Assembly (NCBI RefSeq): GCF_001458295.1
Contig: NZ_CYUD01000021.1
Span: forward strand, 1-53,726
From: Ruegeria denitrificans
Lineage (GTDB): Bacteria > Pseudomonadota > Alphaproteobacteria > Rhodobacterales > Rhodobacteraceae
Length of the DNA stretch: 53,726 nt
Direction: 5' to 3'
Below, in pieces: positions 1 through 7,909 of the stretch. The translations under genes and the position numbers were made by a program. How positions within the stretch are numbered: the first letter of the stretch is position 1; every line of letters starts with the position of its first letter. The notes beneath the pieces were generated by a model, which was given only the letters and a program-made list of their open reading frames with translations, did no database searches and was not told the origin of the DNA.

Positions 1-108
1 CTCGTCAATATAGTCAGACCAGTTGTATACACGCACCTCTTCGGCAAAAGCCGCCTGCGCAAAAAGTGTCGCCGCCAAAATGGCAGCGCTGGAATTCAAA
101 TTCAGCAT
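1..108 (-). CDS. Polyamine ABC transporter substrate-binding protein, N-terminus (partial)
   Basis: Only the first 36 codons lie in the window; the gene runs off the left edge. Read on the minus strand it begins with a signal-peptide-like stretch ending in QAAFA, followed by EEVRVYNWSDYIDE. That is the hallmark start of mature PotD/PotF-type periplasmic putrescine/spermidine binding proteins. A strong GGAGGAA ribosome site precedes the ATG. It is divergent from the GntR gene and lies opposite a polyamine catabolic operon, so it should feed that pathway. Whether it prefers putrescine (PotF) or spermidine (PotD) cannot be told from this fragment. Confidence 0.85.
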   Translation of the reverse strand, partial: MLNLNSSAAILAATLFAQAAFAEEVRVYNWSDYIDE

Positions 109-155
109 ATATTCCTCCCATAAAAACTGATCGCCAAATGGCGGGTTTTCCGCAC

Positions 156-167
156 TTTTGATCAAAA
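156..167. promoter_or_regulatory. Palindrome TTTTGATCAAAA, putative GntR operator (copy 1)
   Basis: A perfect 12-bp palindrome in the divergent region between the polyamine-binding protein gene and the GntR regulator gene. The identical 12-mer recurs at 965-976 in front of the puuA-like gene. Both copies flank the gntR gene, so it is the natural candidate operator. The assignment is inferred from position and repetition. Confidence 0.55.
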
Positions 168-259
168 ATAGATTCGTTGCAACCTTTTCCTAAAAATTTG
201 ATAGTTTCAACGCGAGCAGTTAGGTTGCTTGGCTAAGACCGACGGAAGATAGGCAAGAA

Positions 260-910
260 ATGAACCACGTGAGCGATAAAAAACCCGAACACGAGACGAT
301 TTATGTTCGTGTTAAGGAGATGATACTTTTTGGAGAGTTTATACCGGGTCAACCGATTACAATTCTTGGTCTTTCAGAATCGATTGGTGCCGGTGTCACT
401 CCGGTCCGTGAGGCAATTCGGCGTTTGACCGCCGAAGGTGCATTGCGCTCTTTAAAGAACCGCCGCGTTGAAGTGCCAGAAATGTCCGATCACCGATTGA
501 GTCAGATTGAATTGGTTCGAATGTCTGTCGAACCCGCCTTGGCCACGATGGCGGCAGCAAATATTGATGATCGTGTGATTGCCGAATTAGAACAAATAGA
601 TACCCTTGTAGACAAGGCCATCGATAATGGCGATACGCGTGAGTATCTGGCAGCGAATTACCAATTCCACTTCACACTATATGAAGCGGCAGACGCATTG
701 ATATTGCAACGGATTGCGGAATCCCTTTGGCTTCAGGTTGGGCCATCTTTGCGGGTCGTATGCGGGCGATATGGAACTGCGAAGCTATTGGATCAGCATC
801 GGGAGGCGACTCTGGCTTTGCGTGAGGGTGATACAGAGAAGGTTAAGAAGGCGATCGAAGAAGACATCCGACAGGGGCTAGCCTTAGTTCGGCAGACCCT
901 TCGGGCTTAG
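260..910 (+). CDS. GntR-family (FadR/FCD) transcriptional regulator
   Basis: A 216-aa regulator with an N-terminal winged helix (about residues 15-75, including GVTPVREAIRRLTAEG, the typical GntR recognition segment) and a C-terminal all-helical FCD ligand domain (about 85-210). It lies between a divergent polyamine-binding protein gene and the puuA-spuC-puuB-like operon, so it probably controls polyamine uptake and breakdown. FCD domains usually bind small carboxylates, so a pathway intermediate is a plausible ligand. The 12-bp palindromes on both sides are candidate binding sites. The ligand and the sign of regulation are not visible. Confidence 0.85.
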   Translation: MNHVSDKKPEHETIYVRVKEMILFGEFIPGQPITILGLSESIGAGVTPVREAIRRLTAEGALRSLKNRRVEVPEMSDHRLSQIELVRMSVEPALATMAAANIDDRVIAELEQIDTLVDKAIDNGDTREYLAANYQFHFTLYEAADALILQRIAESLWLQVGPSLRVVCGRYGTAKLLDQHREATLALREGDTEKVKKAIEEDIRQGLALVRQTLRA

Positions 911-964
911 GTTTATGCGACTATGGCCACTCTGATTTCAAAGTTGCGATTGACTAACTAAAAA

Positions 965-976
965 TTTTGATCAAAA
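965..976. promoter_or_regulatory. Palindrome TTTTGATCAAAA, putative GntR operator (copy 2)
   Basis: Exact repeat of the 12-bp palindrome at 156-167, about 55 bp upstream of the puuA-like start. The two copies bracket the gntR gene and precede both polyamine transcription units. Confidence 0.55.
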
Positions 977-994
977 GTTGTGGCAGAAAAATTG

Positions 995-1017
995 AATGCC
1001 TCGCGTCTTGAGGCATT
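995..1017 (+). promoter_or_regulatory. Inverted repeat just upstream of the puuA-like ribosome site
   Basis: AATGCCTC, a 7-nt spacer and GAGGCATT form a perfect 8-bp stem that ends two bases before the GGAGG ribosome site of the puuA-like gene. It could be a second operator or a 5'-leader hairpin affecting translation. There is no U-run after it, so it is not a simple terminator. Confidence 0.4.
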
Positions 1018-1029
1018 GTGGAGGTTTTG

Positions 1030-2406
1030 ATGAAAAAGGCGATCACATCTAGTTGGCAAGACGATCTGCCCGAAGAGTTTATCTCATTTGCCCAAGGTCG
1101 CCGGATCGAGGAGGTCGAGTGTATTGTCCCTGATCTGGTCGGTACCTCGCGTGGTAAGGCAATGCCGGCCGTGAAGTTCAAGCCATCCACAGATCTGGCA
1201 CTTCCGGTTTCGCTGTTTTATCAGACGATCTCGGGCGAGTACGTTGATATGGAAATCGAAGGTCAGTGGCTCGAGCACGATATCGTCCTAAGGCCCGACA
1301 TGAGCACGGCTTGCTCGATTCCGTGGTCAAGCGATCTGTCACTGCAAGTGATCTGTGACATGTTCAACCGAGACGGAACTCCGCTTGAAATCGCACCTCG
1401 TGAAGTTCTGCGACGAGTCGTCAATCTCTACCGTGAAAAAGGTTGGAAGCCCGTCGTCGCACCAGAATTAGAATTTTACCTGACCAAGCCTAACCATGAC
1501 CCGAACGAAGCAATTGAGCCCCCGGTAGGTCGGACAGGGCGCAAGGGCGCCAGCCGGCAGGTCTATTCTATGGCTGCTGTGGACGAGTTTGGCGAGGTTA
1601 TCGACACGATCTATGACTTTGCCGAAGCGCAGGGGTTGGAAATTGACACTGTCATCCAAGAGGGTGGTGCCGGCCAGATCGAAATCAACCTGATGCACGG
1701 CGATCCCTTGCGTCTTGCTGACCAGGTTTTCTACTTCAAGCGCACGATCCGCGAGGCCGCTCTGAAGAACGGCGTGTTCGCGACTTTCATGGCCAAGCCG
1801 ATCCGGGACGAACCCGGTAGCGCAATGCACGTGCACCAAAGTATCGTGGATATCGAAACCGGTGAGAACATCTTTTCCAAGGAAGATGGAACAGAATCCG
1901 ATCTGTTCCGGTGGTTTATTGGCGGGTCCCAAAAGTATCTGATGGAGGTTGTGCCTCTGCTTGCGCCTTATGTGAATTCCTATCGGAGGATAACGGTTGA
2001 AGGGCAGAGCGCTCCGGCGAACATTGAATGGGCATCGGATAACCGGACAACCGGCCTGAGAGTGCCGCATTCCGGGCCGTCCGCGCGTCGGCTGGAAAAC
2101 CGCGTAACCGGTATGGATTGTAACCCATATATCGCAATAGCCGCGTCGCTGGCATGTGGTTTCCTAGGAATGATGAATAAGACCGAACCGCGGGCAGAAG
2201 CCAAAAAAGAAGTCTGGGACGCGGAATATCCGTTGCCCGCCAGTCTGCGCGAGGCCTTGGACGTCTTTGATGAAGCCAAGGAGATCCGTAATTTGTTGGG
2301 CGAAGAGTTCTGTTGCCTATACGCGGACATCAAGCGCGCCGAAAACGAAGAATATCAACGCGAAATCTCCCCCTGGGAACGCCAGCACCTATTGCTGAAC
2401 GTCTGA
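1030..2406 (+). CDS. puuA: Gamma-glutamylputrescine synthetase-like glutamine synthetase family protein
   Basis: A 458-aa glutamine synthetase-fold ligase. I place the start at ATG 1030, which has GGAGG five bases upstream; a GTG at 1018 lies too far forward. GS signatures are visible: EGGAGQIEINLMHGD (metal/glutamate site), the SAMHVHQS block and the R-rich NRTTGLRVPHSGPSARR ATP/phosphate segment. Length matches PuuA (about 470 aa). In family terms it joins glutamate to putrescine or another amine using ATP, the first step of the Puu pathway. The following SpuC- and PuuB-like genes support a polyamine substrate. A close paralogue acting on another amine cannot be excluded. Confidence 0.8.
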   Translation: MKKAITSSWQDDLPEEFISFAQGRRIEEVECIVPDLVGTSRGKAMPAVKFKPSTDLALPVSLFYQTISGEYVDMEIEGQWLEHDIVLRPDMSTACSIPWSSDLSLQVICDMFNRDGTPLEIAPREVLRRVVNLYREKGWKPVVAPELEFYLTKPNHDPNEAIEPPVGRTGRKGASRQVYSMAAVDEFGEVIDTIYDFAEAQGLEIDTVIQEGGAGQIEINLMHGDPLRLADQVFYFKRTIREAALKNGVFATFMAKPIRDEPGSAMHVHQSIVDIETGENIFSKEDGTESDLFRWFIGGSQKYLMEVVPLLAPYVNSYRRITVEGQSAPANIEWASDNRTTGLRVPHSGPSARRLENRVTGMDCNPYIAIAASLACGFLGMMNKTEPRAEAKKEVWDAEYPLPASLREALDVFDEAKEIRNLLGEEFCCLYADIKRAENEEYQREISPWERQHLLLNV

Positions 2407-2420
2407 TTTGAGAGGCTAAC

Positions 2421-3815
2421 ATGACAACTGTAGCAAATCATCTGCCGACCACCGAATTGCAGGCCATTGACGCTGCTCACCACATGCACCCGTTCACAAC
2501 GGGCAAGGAAATCAATGAAAATGGTGCCCGTATTATCACCAGCGCCAAGGGCGTTTGGCTGAAAGACAGCGAAGGCCAAGAGATTCTGGACGGTATGGCG
2601 GGCCTGTGGTGTGTCAATATCGGCTATGGCCGCCCAGAGATCGCCGATGTCGCCGCGCGTCAAATGCGGGAATTGCCATTCTACAATACGTTCTTTCAGA
2701 CCTCACATGTGCCTGCTCTCATGCTGGCTAAGAAGTTGGCCGAGCTTGCTCCGGGCGACCTGAACCACGTGTTCTTTGCCAATGGCGGATCGGATGCCAA
2801 CGACACCAATATTCGCATGGTGCGTACATACTGGGCAGAGAAGGATCAGCCCGAACGTGATGTGATTATCTCGCGCTGGAATGGCTACCACGGCTCGACC
2901 ATCGGTGGTGCTTCGCTTGGCGGTATGAAAGGCATGCATGCGCAAGGCGGTCTGCCGATCCCGGGTATCGAGTTCATTGACGAACCGAACTGGTGGGCAG
3001 AAGGCGGCGACCAGACTCCGGAAGAGTTCGGTCTGGCGCGCGCGCGACAGCTGGAAGAGAAGATCAAGGAAATCGGACCGGAAAAGGTCGCAGCCTTTAT
3101 TGGTGAGCCGATCCAAGGTGCGGGCGGCGTCATTATCCCGCCTGCGACTTACTGGCCTGAAATCCAGCGTATCTGTGACAAATACGGTATCCTGCTGATC
3201 GCGGATGAAGTGATTTGCGGGTTCGGTCGGACCGGAAACTGGTTCGGGTCGCAAACCATGGGCATCAAACCCGACATCATGACAGTGGCCAAGGGGCTTA
3301 GTGCGGGTTACGTGCCAATTGGCGCCTCGATCGTGTCGGACGAGATTGCCAAGGTTATCGGCGATACTGAATTCAATCACGGCTACACCTATTCCGGTCA
3401 CCCGGTTGCTTGTGCTGTTGCTCTTGAAAACCTGCGTATTCTCGAAGAAGAAAATGTGCTGGAGCATGTGCGCAACGTGGCTGGCCCCCACCTCAAGAAG
3501 CGGTGGGAAGAGTTGGCGGAGCACCCGCTGGTCGGTGAAGCAAGGGTTGAAGGCCTGATGGGTTCCATTGCTCTGACGCCCGACAAGGCAACGCGCGCGC
3601 CATTTGCCGCTGATGCGGGAACCGTTGGCTATATTTGCCGCGAACGGTGTTTTGCGAACAATATCGTTATGCGCCACGTTGGAGACCGGATGGTTATCGC
3701 GCCGCCGCTGGTCATCACGTGCGAAGAGATCGATATCTTCGTGGATCGTGCCCGCAAATCGCTTGATGAATGCCTCGAGAAAATCCGCGCCGACGGTATT
3801 TTCAAAGCGGCCTGA
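2421..3815 (+). CDS. spuC: Class III aminotransferase, putrescine/polyamine-pyruvate transaminase-like
   Basis: A 464-aa fold-type I PLP enzyme. The PLP lysine is K291 in MTVAKGLSAGYVPIGA; the preceding LLIADEVICGFGRTG holds the Asp that contacts the pyridine nitrogen. The N-terminal HMHPFTTGKE and DGMAGLWCVNIGYG segments are typical of the omega-aminotransferases that include Pseudomonas SpuC. It would move the amino group of putrescine (or cadaverine/spermidine) to pyruvate, giving an aminoaldehyde and alanine. It starts 15 nt after the puuA-like stop, with a GAGAGG ribosome site, and is followed by the oxidase gene. Exact amine preference is inferred from context. Confidence 0.8.
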   Translation: MTTVANHLPTTELQAIDAAHHMHPFTTGKEINENGARIITSAKGVWLKDSEGQEILDGMAGLWCVNIGYGRPEIADVAARQMRELPFYNTFFQTSHVPALMLAKKLAELAPGDLNHVFFANGGSDANDTNIRMVRTYWAEKDQPERDVIISRWNGYHGSTIGGASLGGMKGMHAQGGLPIPGIEFIDEPNWWAEGGDQTPEEFGLARARQLEEKIKEIGPEKVAAFIGEPIQGAGGVIIPPATYWPEIQRICDKYGILLIADEVICGFGRTGNWFGSQTMGIKPDIMTVAKGLSAGYVPIGASIVSDEIAKVIGDTEFNHGYTYSGHPVACAVALENLRILEEENVLEHVRNVAGPHLKKRWEELAEHPLVGEARVEGLMGSIALTPDKATRAPFAADAGTVGYICRERCFANNIVMRHVGDRMVIAPPLVITCEEIDIFVDRARKSLDECLEKIRADGIFKAA

Positions 3816-3831
3816 AAAATAAGAGTTCCCA

Positions 3832-5133
3832 ATGGATCTGCTGACTGCAAACGATCGTCAGGGTGAGTACCCTAATTCTTACTATGCAGACGTGGCTGAA
3901 ACGCTTGCCCCGTTTCCAAAGGCGCAAGGTGCATTGGAATGCGACGTTTGCGTCGTAGGGGCAGGCTTTACCGGCCTGTCCGCTGCATATCATTTGGCAC
4001 AGCGTGGATATGACGTGGTCGTGCTGGACGCACAACGCGTTGGGTTTGGCGCATCCGGTCGAAATGGCGGTCAAGTCAGCATGGGCCAGAGGGTCGAGCA
4101 GGACGGTCTGGAGAAAATGGTTGGTGAGGCTCACGCCCGCCAACTTTGGGATATCGGCGCCCAAGCGGTCGATCTGGTCCGTTCGTTGACCCAAAAACCA
4201 GAAGTTCGAGCTGAGTTCCATGATGGAGTGATCCACACGGTACACCGGGAGCGGTATCAGGCGCATAACGCTGAGTATGTCGAGCATATGTCCAGAAAAT
4301 ACGGGTACGATAAGATCCGTTTGCTGGACAAGGACGAATGCCGCCATCTGGTTAACTCGCCAGCCTACAATGGCGGAACCCTGGATATGGGGGCAGGGCA
4401 TGTGGACCCGTTTGAGCTGGTGCTTGGTCTTGCCCGTCTGGCGGTGAACTCCGGGGCGCGGATTTTCGAGCAATCGAAAGTTGTTGAGGTCAAGGAAGGC
4501 GACCCTGCCACCGTGGTGACCGATGAAGCGACCATTAAGGCGCGATATGTGGTCATGGGGTGCAATGGGTACCTAGGCACCATGCACAAGCATGTGGCCC
4601 AGCGGGTCATGCCGATCAACAACTTCATCGTTTCCACGAAACCGCTTGGCCGCGAGGCTCAGGAAGAAATCATCCGCAACAACTATGCTGTGGCGGACAG
4701 CAAATTTGTGATCAACTATTTCCGTTTTTCGGACGATCACCGTCTTCTGTTCGGTGGAACAGAATCTTATGGCTACAAGTTTCCAGCTGACATAGCTGGC
4801 GCTGTGCGCAAGCCGATGGCCGAAATCTTCCCGCAGCTCAAAGATGTCGAAATCGATCATGCCTGGGGCGGGACGCTGGGGATCACTATGAACCGCATGC
4901 CCCACTACGAACGCATGTCTGGTAACATTCTGTCGCTCTCAGGATTCTCGGGTGCTGGCGTTGCCATGGGAACGTTGTCAGGGCAAATCGCTGCAGAAGC
5001 TATTGCCGGTCAGGCAGAGCGGTTTGATATCATGGCCAAGGTTCCCACAAAGACCTTCCCTGGCGGTCCGATGCTGCGCACACCTCTGCTGGTACTTGCA
5101 ATGCTCTGGTTTAGTTTGCGCGACAAGCTGTGA
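3832..5133 (+). CDS. puuB: FAD-dependent oxidoreductase, gamma-glutamylputrescine oxidase-like
   Basis: A 433-aa DAO-family flavoprotein. The dinucleotide-binding motif VVGAGFTGLSAAYHLA lies near residue 42, and FGASGRNGGQ follows, as in PuuB/OrdL-type amine oxidases. Near the C-terminus GFSGAGVAMGTLSGQ forms the second FAD contact. Length agrees with E. coli PuuB (about 426 aa). It would oxidise gamma-glutamylputrescine to the aldehyde with release of ammonia and peroxide. It is third in the operon, 16 nt after spuC. No PuuC or PuuD follows, so the later steps must be encoded elsewhere. Confidence 0.78.
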   Translation: MDLLTANDRQGEYPNSYYADVAETLAPFPKAQGALECDVCVVGAGFTGLSAAYHLAQRGYDVVVLDAQRVGFGASGRNGGQVSMGQRVEQDGLEKMVGEAHARQLWDIGAQAVDLVRSLTQKPEVRAEFHDGVIHTVHRERYQAHNAEYVEHMSRKYGYDKIRLLDKDECRHLVNSPAYNGGTLDMGAGHVDPFELVLGLARLAVNSGARIFEQSKVVEVKEGDPATVVTDEATIKARYVVMGCNGYLGTMHKHVAQRVMPINNFIVSTKPLGREAQEEIIRNNYAVADSKFVINYFRFSDDHRLLFGGTESYGYKFPADIAGAVRKPMAEIFPQLKDVEIDHAWGGTLGITMNRMPHYERMSGNILSLSGFSGAGVAMGTLSGQIAAEAIAGQAERFDIMAKVPTKTFPGGPMLRTPLLVLAMLWFSLRDKL

Positions 5134-5264
5134 CGCTTTAGCCTGGGCATTAAGTCCCCAATAATGAACTATTCATGTAAATTCATCATAAGTGCGGGTC
5201 TACGCTCGCCTTTAAGTAACGTGGGTTAGACAGGTTGGTCCGCTCCTGACGCTGTACATCTGAT

Positions 5265-5888
5265 CTACACGCTTGCTTGTTGTGCTAATTTGATTAATTG
5301 AGAATTCTGCGACAAAAGCTTGGCTTCAAATTTCTCGCTAGAAACATTGGGTTTTCGAATGAACTTCAAAAAGCTCATAATTGCTGAATTTGTTATCACA
5401 GAAGCAAGGTTATCGGCATAAACATAGTTGGGCAAATGCCCTTCAACTTTCAATTTTTGAATTAGAATCAAAAATTGATTATGCATCTGAGTCAGGCATT
5501 TTTCGTATTCTATTGCGAAATGGGTGTCAGGATGGCTAATAAATGCGGCAATTGCAAAGCGCCACATATCTTCTGTCAGGCCATGTTGGCGGCGAGAGAA
5601 ATGGGCCAATAACAATTGATTGATGGCCGTTATTCCATCCGATAAAGGACCTTCAAGTATCAGACGCCCATTCTTGAAACCAAGCTCGAAATCTTGAATT
5701 AAAACAGCTAGTAGCAAGTCATTTTTGGTTTTGAAATAGCTGTAAAGCGTTCCCGGCGAAACTCCCGCTTCATGTGCGATTTCTTCAAGTTTCACCGATT
5801 CATAGCCACGAGATCCAAACAGCGACATCGCCGCTTTCATCATCTCTTCTCGTCGCAGTGCTTTTTGACGTTCACGTAGTCCAGTCAT
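5265..5888 (-). CDS. TetR/AcrR-family transcriptional regulator
   Basis: A 207-aa protein read from ATG 5888 (MTGLRERQKALRREEMM), which fits the usual TetR N-terminus better than an upstream in-frame codon that adds 26 hydrophobic residues. The helix-turn-helix is clear: LEEIAHEAGVSPGTLYSYF at about residues 35-55. The C-terminal ligand domain is not specific enough to name an inducer. The gene is AT-richer than its neighbours and stands alone between the puu-like and gab genes, facing away from a long gene-free stretch. No ribosome site of note is visible before the chosen ATG. Confidence 0.8.
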   Translation of the reverse strand: MTGLRERQKALRREEMMKAAMSLFGSRGYESVKLEEIAHEAGVSPGTLYSYFKTKNDLLLAVLIQDFELGFKNGRLILEGPLSDGITAINQLLLAHFSRRQHGLTEDMWRFAIAAFISHPDTHFAIEYEKCLTQMHNQFLILIQKLKVEGHLPNYVYADNLASVITNSAIMSFLKFIRKPNVSSEKFEAKLLSQNSQLIKLAQQASV

Positions 5889-5899
5889 GTTCGAAACAT
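5886..5899. promoter_or_regulatory. Pseudo-palindrome at the tetR start codon
   Basis: ATGTT-CGA-AACAT overlaps and follows (on the plus strand) the start codon of the TetR gene, with a CATATATG palindrome beside it. TetR proteins commonly autoregulate through sites at their own start, so this may be an operator. The arms are short. Confidence 0.25.
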
Positions 5900-6361
5900 A
5901 TATGAAAATGAAGTCAACTACAATAATGAAGTGATCTCTTGATAGCCTGATGGCATTTTTGCTCAATCTTCGAAATTAGTCCCTTTTAGGGGTGGTCGAA
6001 GGTGAAACTAATTTATGCGAATAGAGCTATGCTCAAATAGTTTCAAGATGTTCCATGGTTTTAGGTTAATCGCCCAACGGATTCAACGCGCTGTAAGACA
6101 TCAACTCGTCACTGTACCTAGGTGGTCAATTTGGTTGTGTGTGCGATTTAGGTAGCTAAACCTCTAGATTGCAGTGGTTTCCTAGAACATAAAAGGGTTT
6201 TCAAACTTCAACGTAGTGCCTTGCCAATGTCGAAATGATAATAGTTCCGCCATGTAACGACGAGGTTTTAACAGTCAAATGCTAGACTTATAATAAAGTA
6301 GTCCATTCTGATTATATTGAACCGAACATTCAGACAGCCAAAAACCTTTGAACTGAAGCAC
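5900..6361. other. Gene-free AT-rich region between tetR and gabD terminator
   Basis: About 460 bases without a supportable gene on either strand. Base composition is more AT-rich than the flanking gab genes. It must carry the tetR promoter at its left end. I see no repeat, tRNA or recognisable gene remnant. Confidence 0.5.
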
Positions 6362-6391
6362 AAAAAAAGACTGGGCAGCATATGCCCAGTC
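6362..6391 (-). terminator. Rho-independent terminator of the gabT-gabD operon
   Basis: GACTGGGCA, a 5-nt loop and TGCCCAGTC form a perfect 9-bp stem; on the minus strand it is followed by seven U residues. It lies just downstream of the gabD stop. Confidence 0.85.
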
Positions 6392-6431
6392 CTTACTTGG
6401 CGTCACATTACTGTAGGCGCCTTAGTTGGCT

Positions 6432-7907
6432 TCAGGATATCTCACCCATGCAGAGATACTTGATCTCAAGGAAATCCTCGATCCCGTATTTCGAGCCTTC
6501 GCGACCCAGTCCGGATTGTTTGACGCCGCCAAAGGGCGCAACCTCGGTCGAGATCAGGCCAGTGTTGATACCCACCATGCCCGATTCAAGCCCCTCGGCC
6601 ACACGCCAAACACGCGCCAGATCACGGCTATAGAAATACGAGGCCAGACCGAACTCACTGTCATTGGCCATGGCGACCACGTCGTCTTCATCTTCAAACT
6701 TGAACAGCGGTGCGACGGGGCCAAAGGTCTCATCCTTCGCCACCACCATGTCACGGGTCACACCGGTCAGGACGGTAGGTTCAAAAAATGTACCACCCAG
6801 ATTCGAGCGTTTGCCACCCAGTGTGACGGTCGCGCCTTTCGACACTGCATCCGAAATGTGCTCTTCGACCTTGGCGACTGCCGCATCGTTGATCAGCGGC
6901 CCGGTGGTCACGCCATCGCCGAACCCGTCGCCGACGTTCAGGGCCTTGGTCCTTTCGGCCAGCTTTGCGGCGAACTCATCATAGACACCGGCCTGAACAT
7001 AGATACGGTTAGCACAGACGCAAGTCTGGCCATTGTTGCGGAACTTGGCGATCATCGCGCCATCGACGGCTGCATCCACATCCGCGTCATCGAACACGAT
7101 GAAGGGCGCATTGCCACCCAGTTCGAGCGACATTTTCTTGATGGTGCCTGACGCCTGGCGCATCAGGATCTGTCCCACCCGAGTCGACCCGGTGAAGGTA
7201 ATCTTGGCAACTTTTTCGTTGGTGCACAGCTCGTTGCCAACACCAGAGCTGTCGGTGCCTGGGATAACGTTGAACACGCCAGCGGGGATGCCTGCGCGTT
7301 CGCCCAGTACAGCCATTGCCAGCGCCGAGAGCGGCGTCAGTGTCGCTGGGCGGGCCACAAAGGTACAGCCCACGGCCAGCGCCGGACCGACCTTGCGCGC
7401 GATCATGGCGTTGGGGAAGTTCCACGGGGTGATCGAGCCAACCACACCCACGGGCTGTTTCAGCACGACGATCCGTTTGTCGGGCTGATGGCCCGGAATG
7501 ACGTCCCCGTAAACACGCTTGGCTTCTTCGGCGAACCACTCGATGAAGGATGCGCCATAGAGAATTTCCCCGCGCGCTTCAGCCCAGGGCTTACCCATCT
7601 CGGCGGTCAGGATCGTGGCAAGATCATCGGCGTTTGCGACCATCAGGTCGAACCATTTGCGCAGGATTGCCGCCCGCTCTTTGCCGGTTTTAGCCGCCCA
7701 GTCTTTCTTGGCTGAATAGGCCGCGTCGACGGTTTGCGCGGTGCCCTCGATGTTGACATCCGTCACATCGGCGATCAGATCACCCGTGGCGGGGTTGTAG
7801 ACCGGAAAGGTCGCCTCACTCTCAATCCATTTGCCATTGATATAGGCGCGGGTTTCCAGAAGACCGGGGTCTTTCAGTTCCAGCTTGGTGATTTTGGTAT
7901 CCAGCAT
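6432..7907 (-). CDS. gabD: Succinate-semialdehyde dehydrogenase (NAD(P)+)
   Basis: A 491-aa aldehyde dehydrogenase that oxidises succinate semialdehyde to succinate, the last step from GABA to the TCA cycle. The catalytic cysteine is C296 in NGQTCVCANR, the general base Glu is in SLELGGNAPFIV, and ITPWNFPNAM is the usual cofactor-side motif. The CVC doublet is characteristic of GabD. I use ATG 7907, which has AAAGGAG seven bases upstream; an in-frame TTG two codons earlier lacks that spacing. It begins 2 nt after the gabT stop, so translation is probably coupled. The operon ends at the terminator at 6362-6391. Confidence 0.92.
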   Translation of the reverse strand: MLDTKITKLELKDPGLLETRAYINGKWIESEATFPVYNPATGDLIADVTDVNIEGTAQTVDAAYSAKKDWAAKTGKERAAILRKWFDLMVANADDLATILTAEMGKPWAEARGEILYGASFIEWFAEEAKRVYGDVIPGHQPDKRIVVLKQPVGVVGSITPWNFPNAMIARKVGPALAVGCTFVARPATLTPLSALAMAVLGERAGIPAGVFNVIPGTDSSGVGNELCTNEKVAKITFTGSTRVGQILMRQASGTIKKMSLELGGNAPFIVFDDADVDAAVDGAMIAKFRNNGQTCVCANRIYVQAGVYDEFAAKLAERTKALNVGDGFGDGVTTGPLINDAAVAKVEEHISDAVSKGATVTLGGKRSNLGGTFFEPTVLTGVTRDMVVAKDETFGPVAPLFKFEDEDDVVAMANDSEFGLASYFYSRDLARVWRVAEGLESGMVGINTGLISTEVAPFGGVKQSGLGREGSKYGIEDFLEIKYLCMGEIS

Positions 7908-7909
7908 AA

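Noticed and set aside
2703..3677. 324-codon minus-strand frame
   Set aside because: Lies wholly inside the spuC-like gene on the other strand; no ribosome site and no family resemblance.
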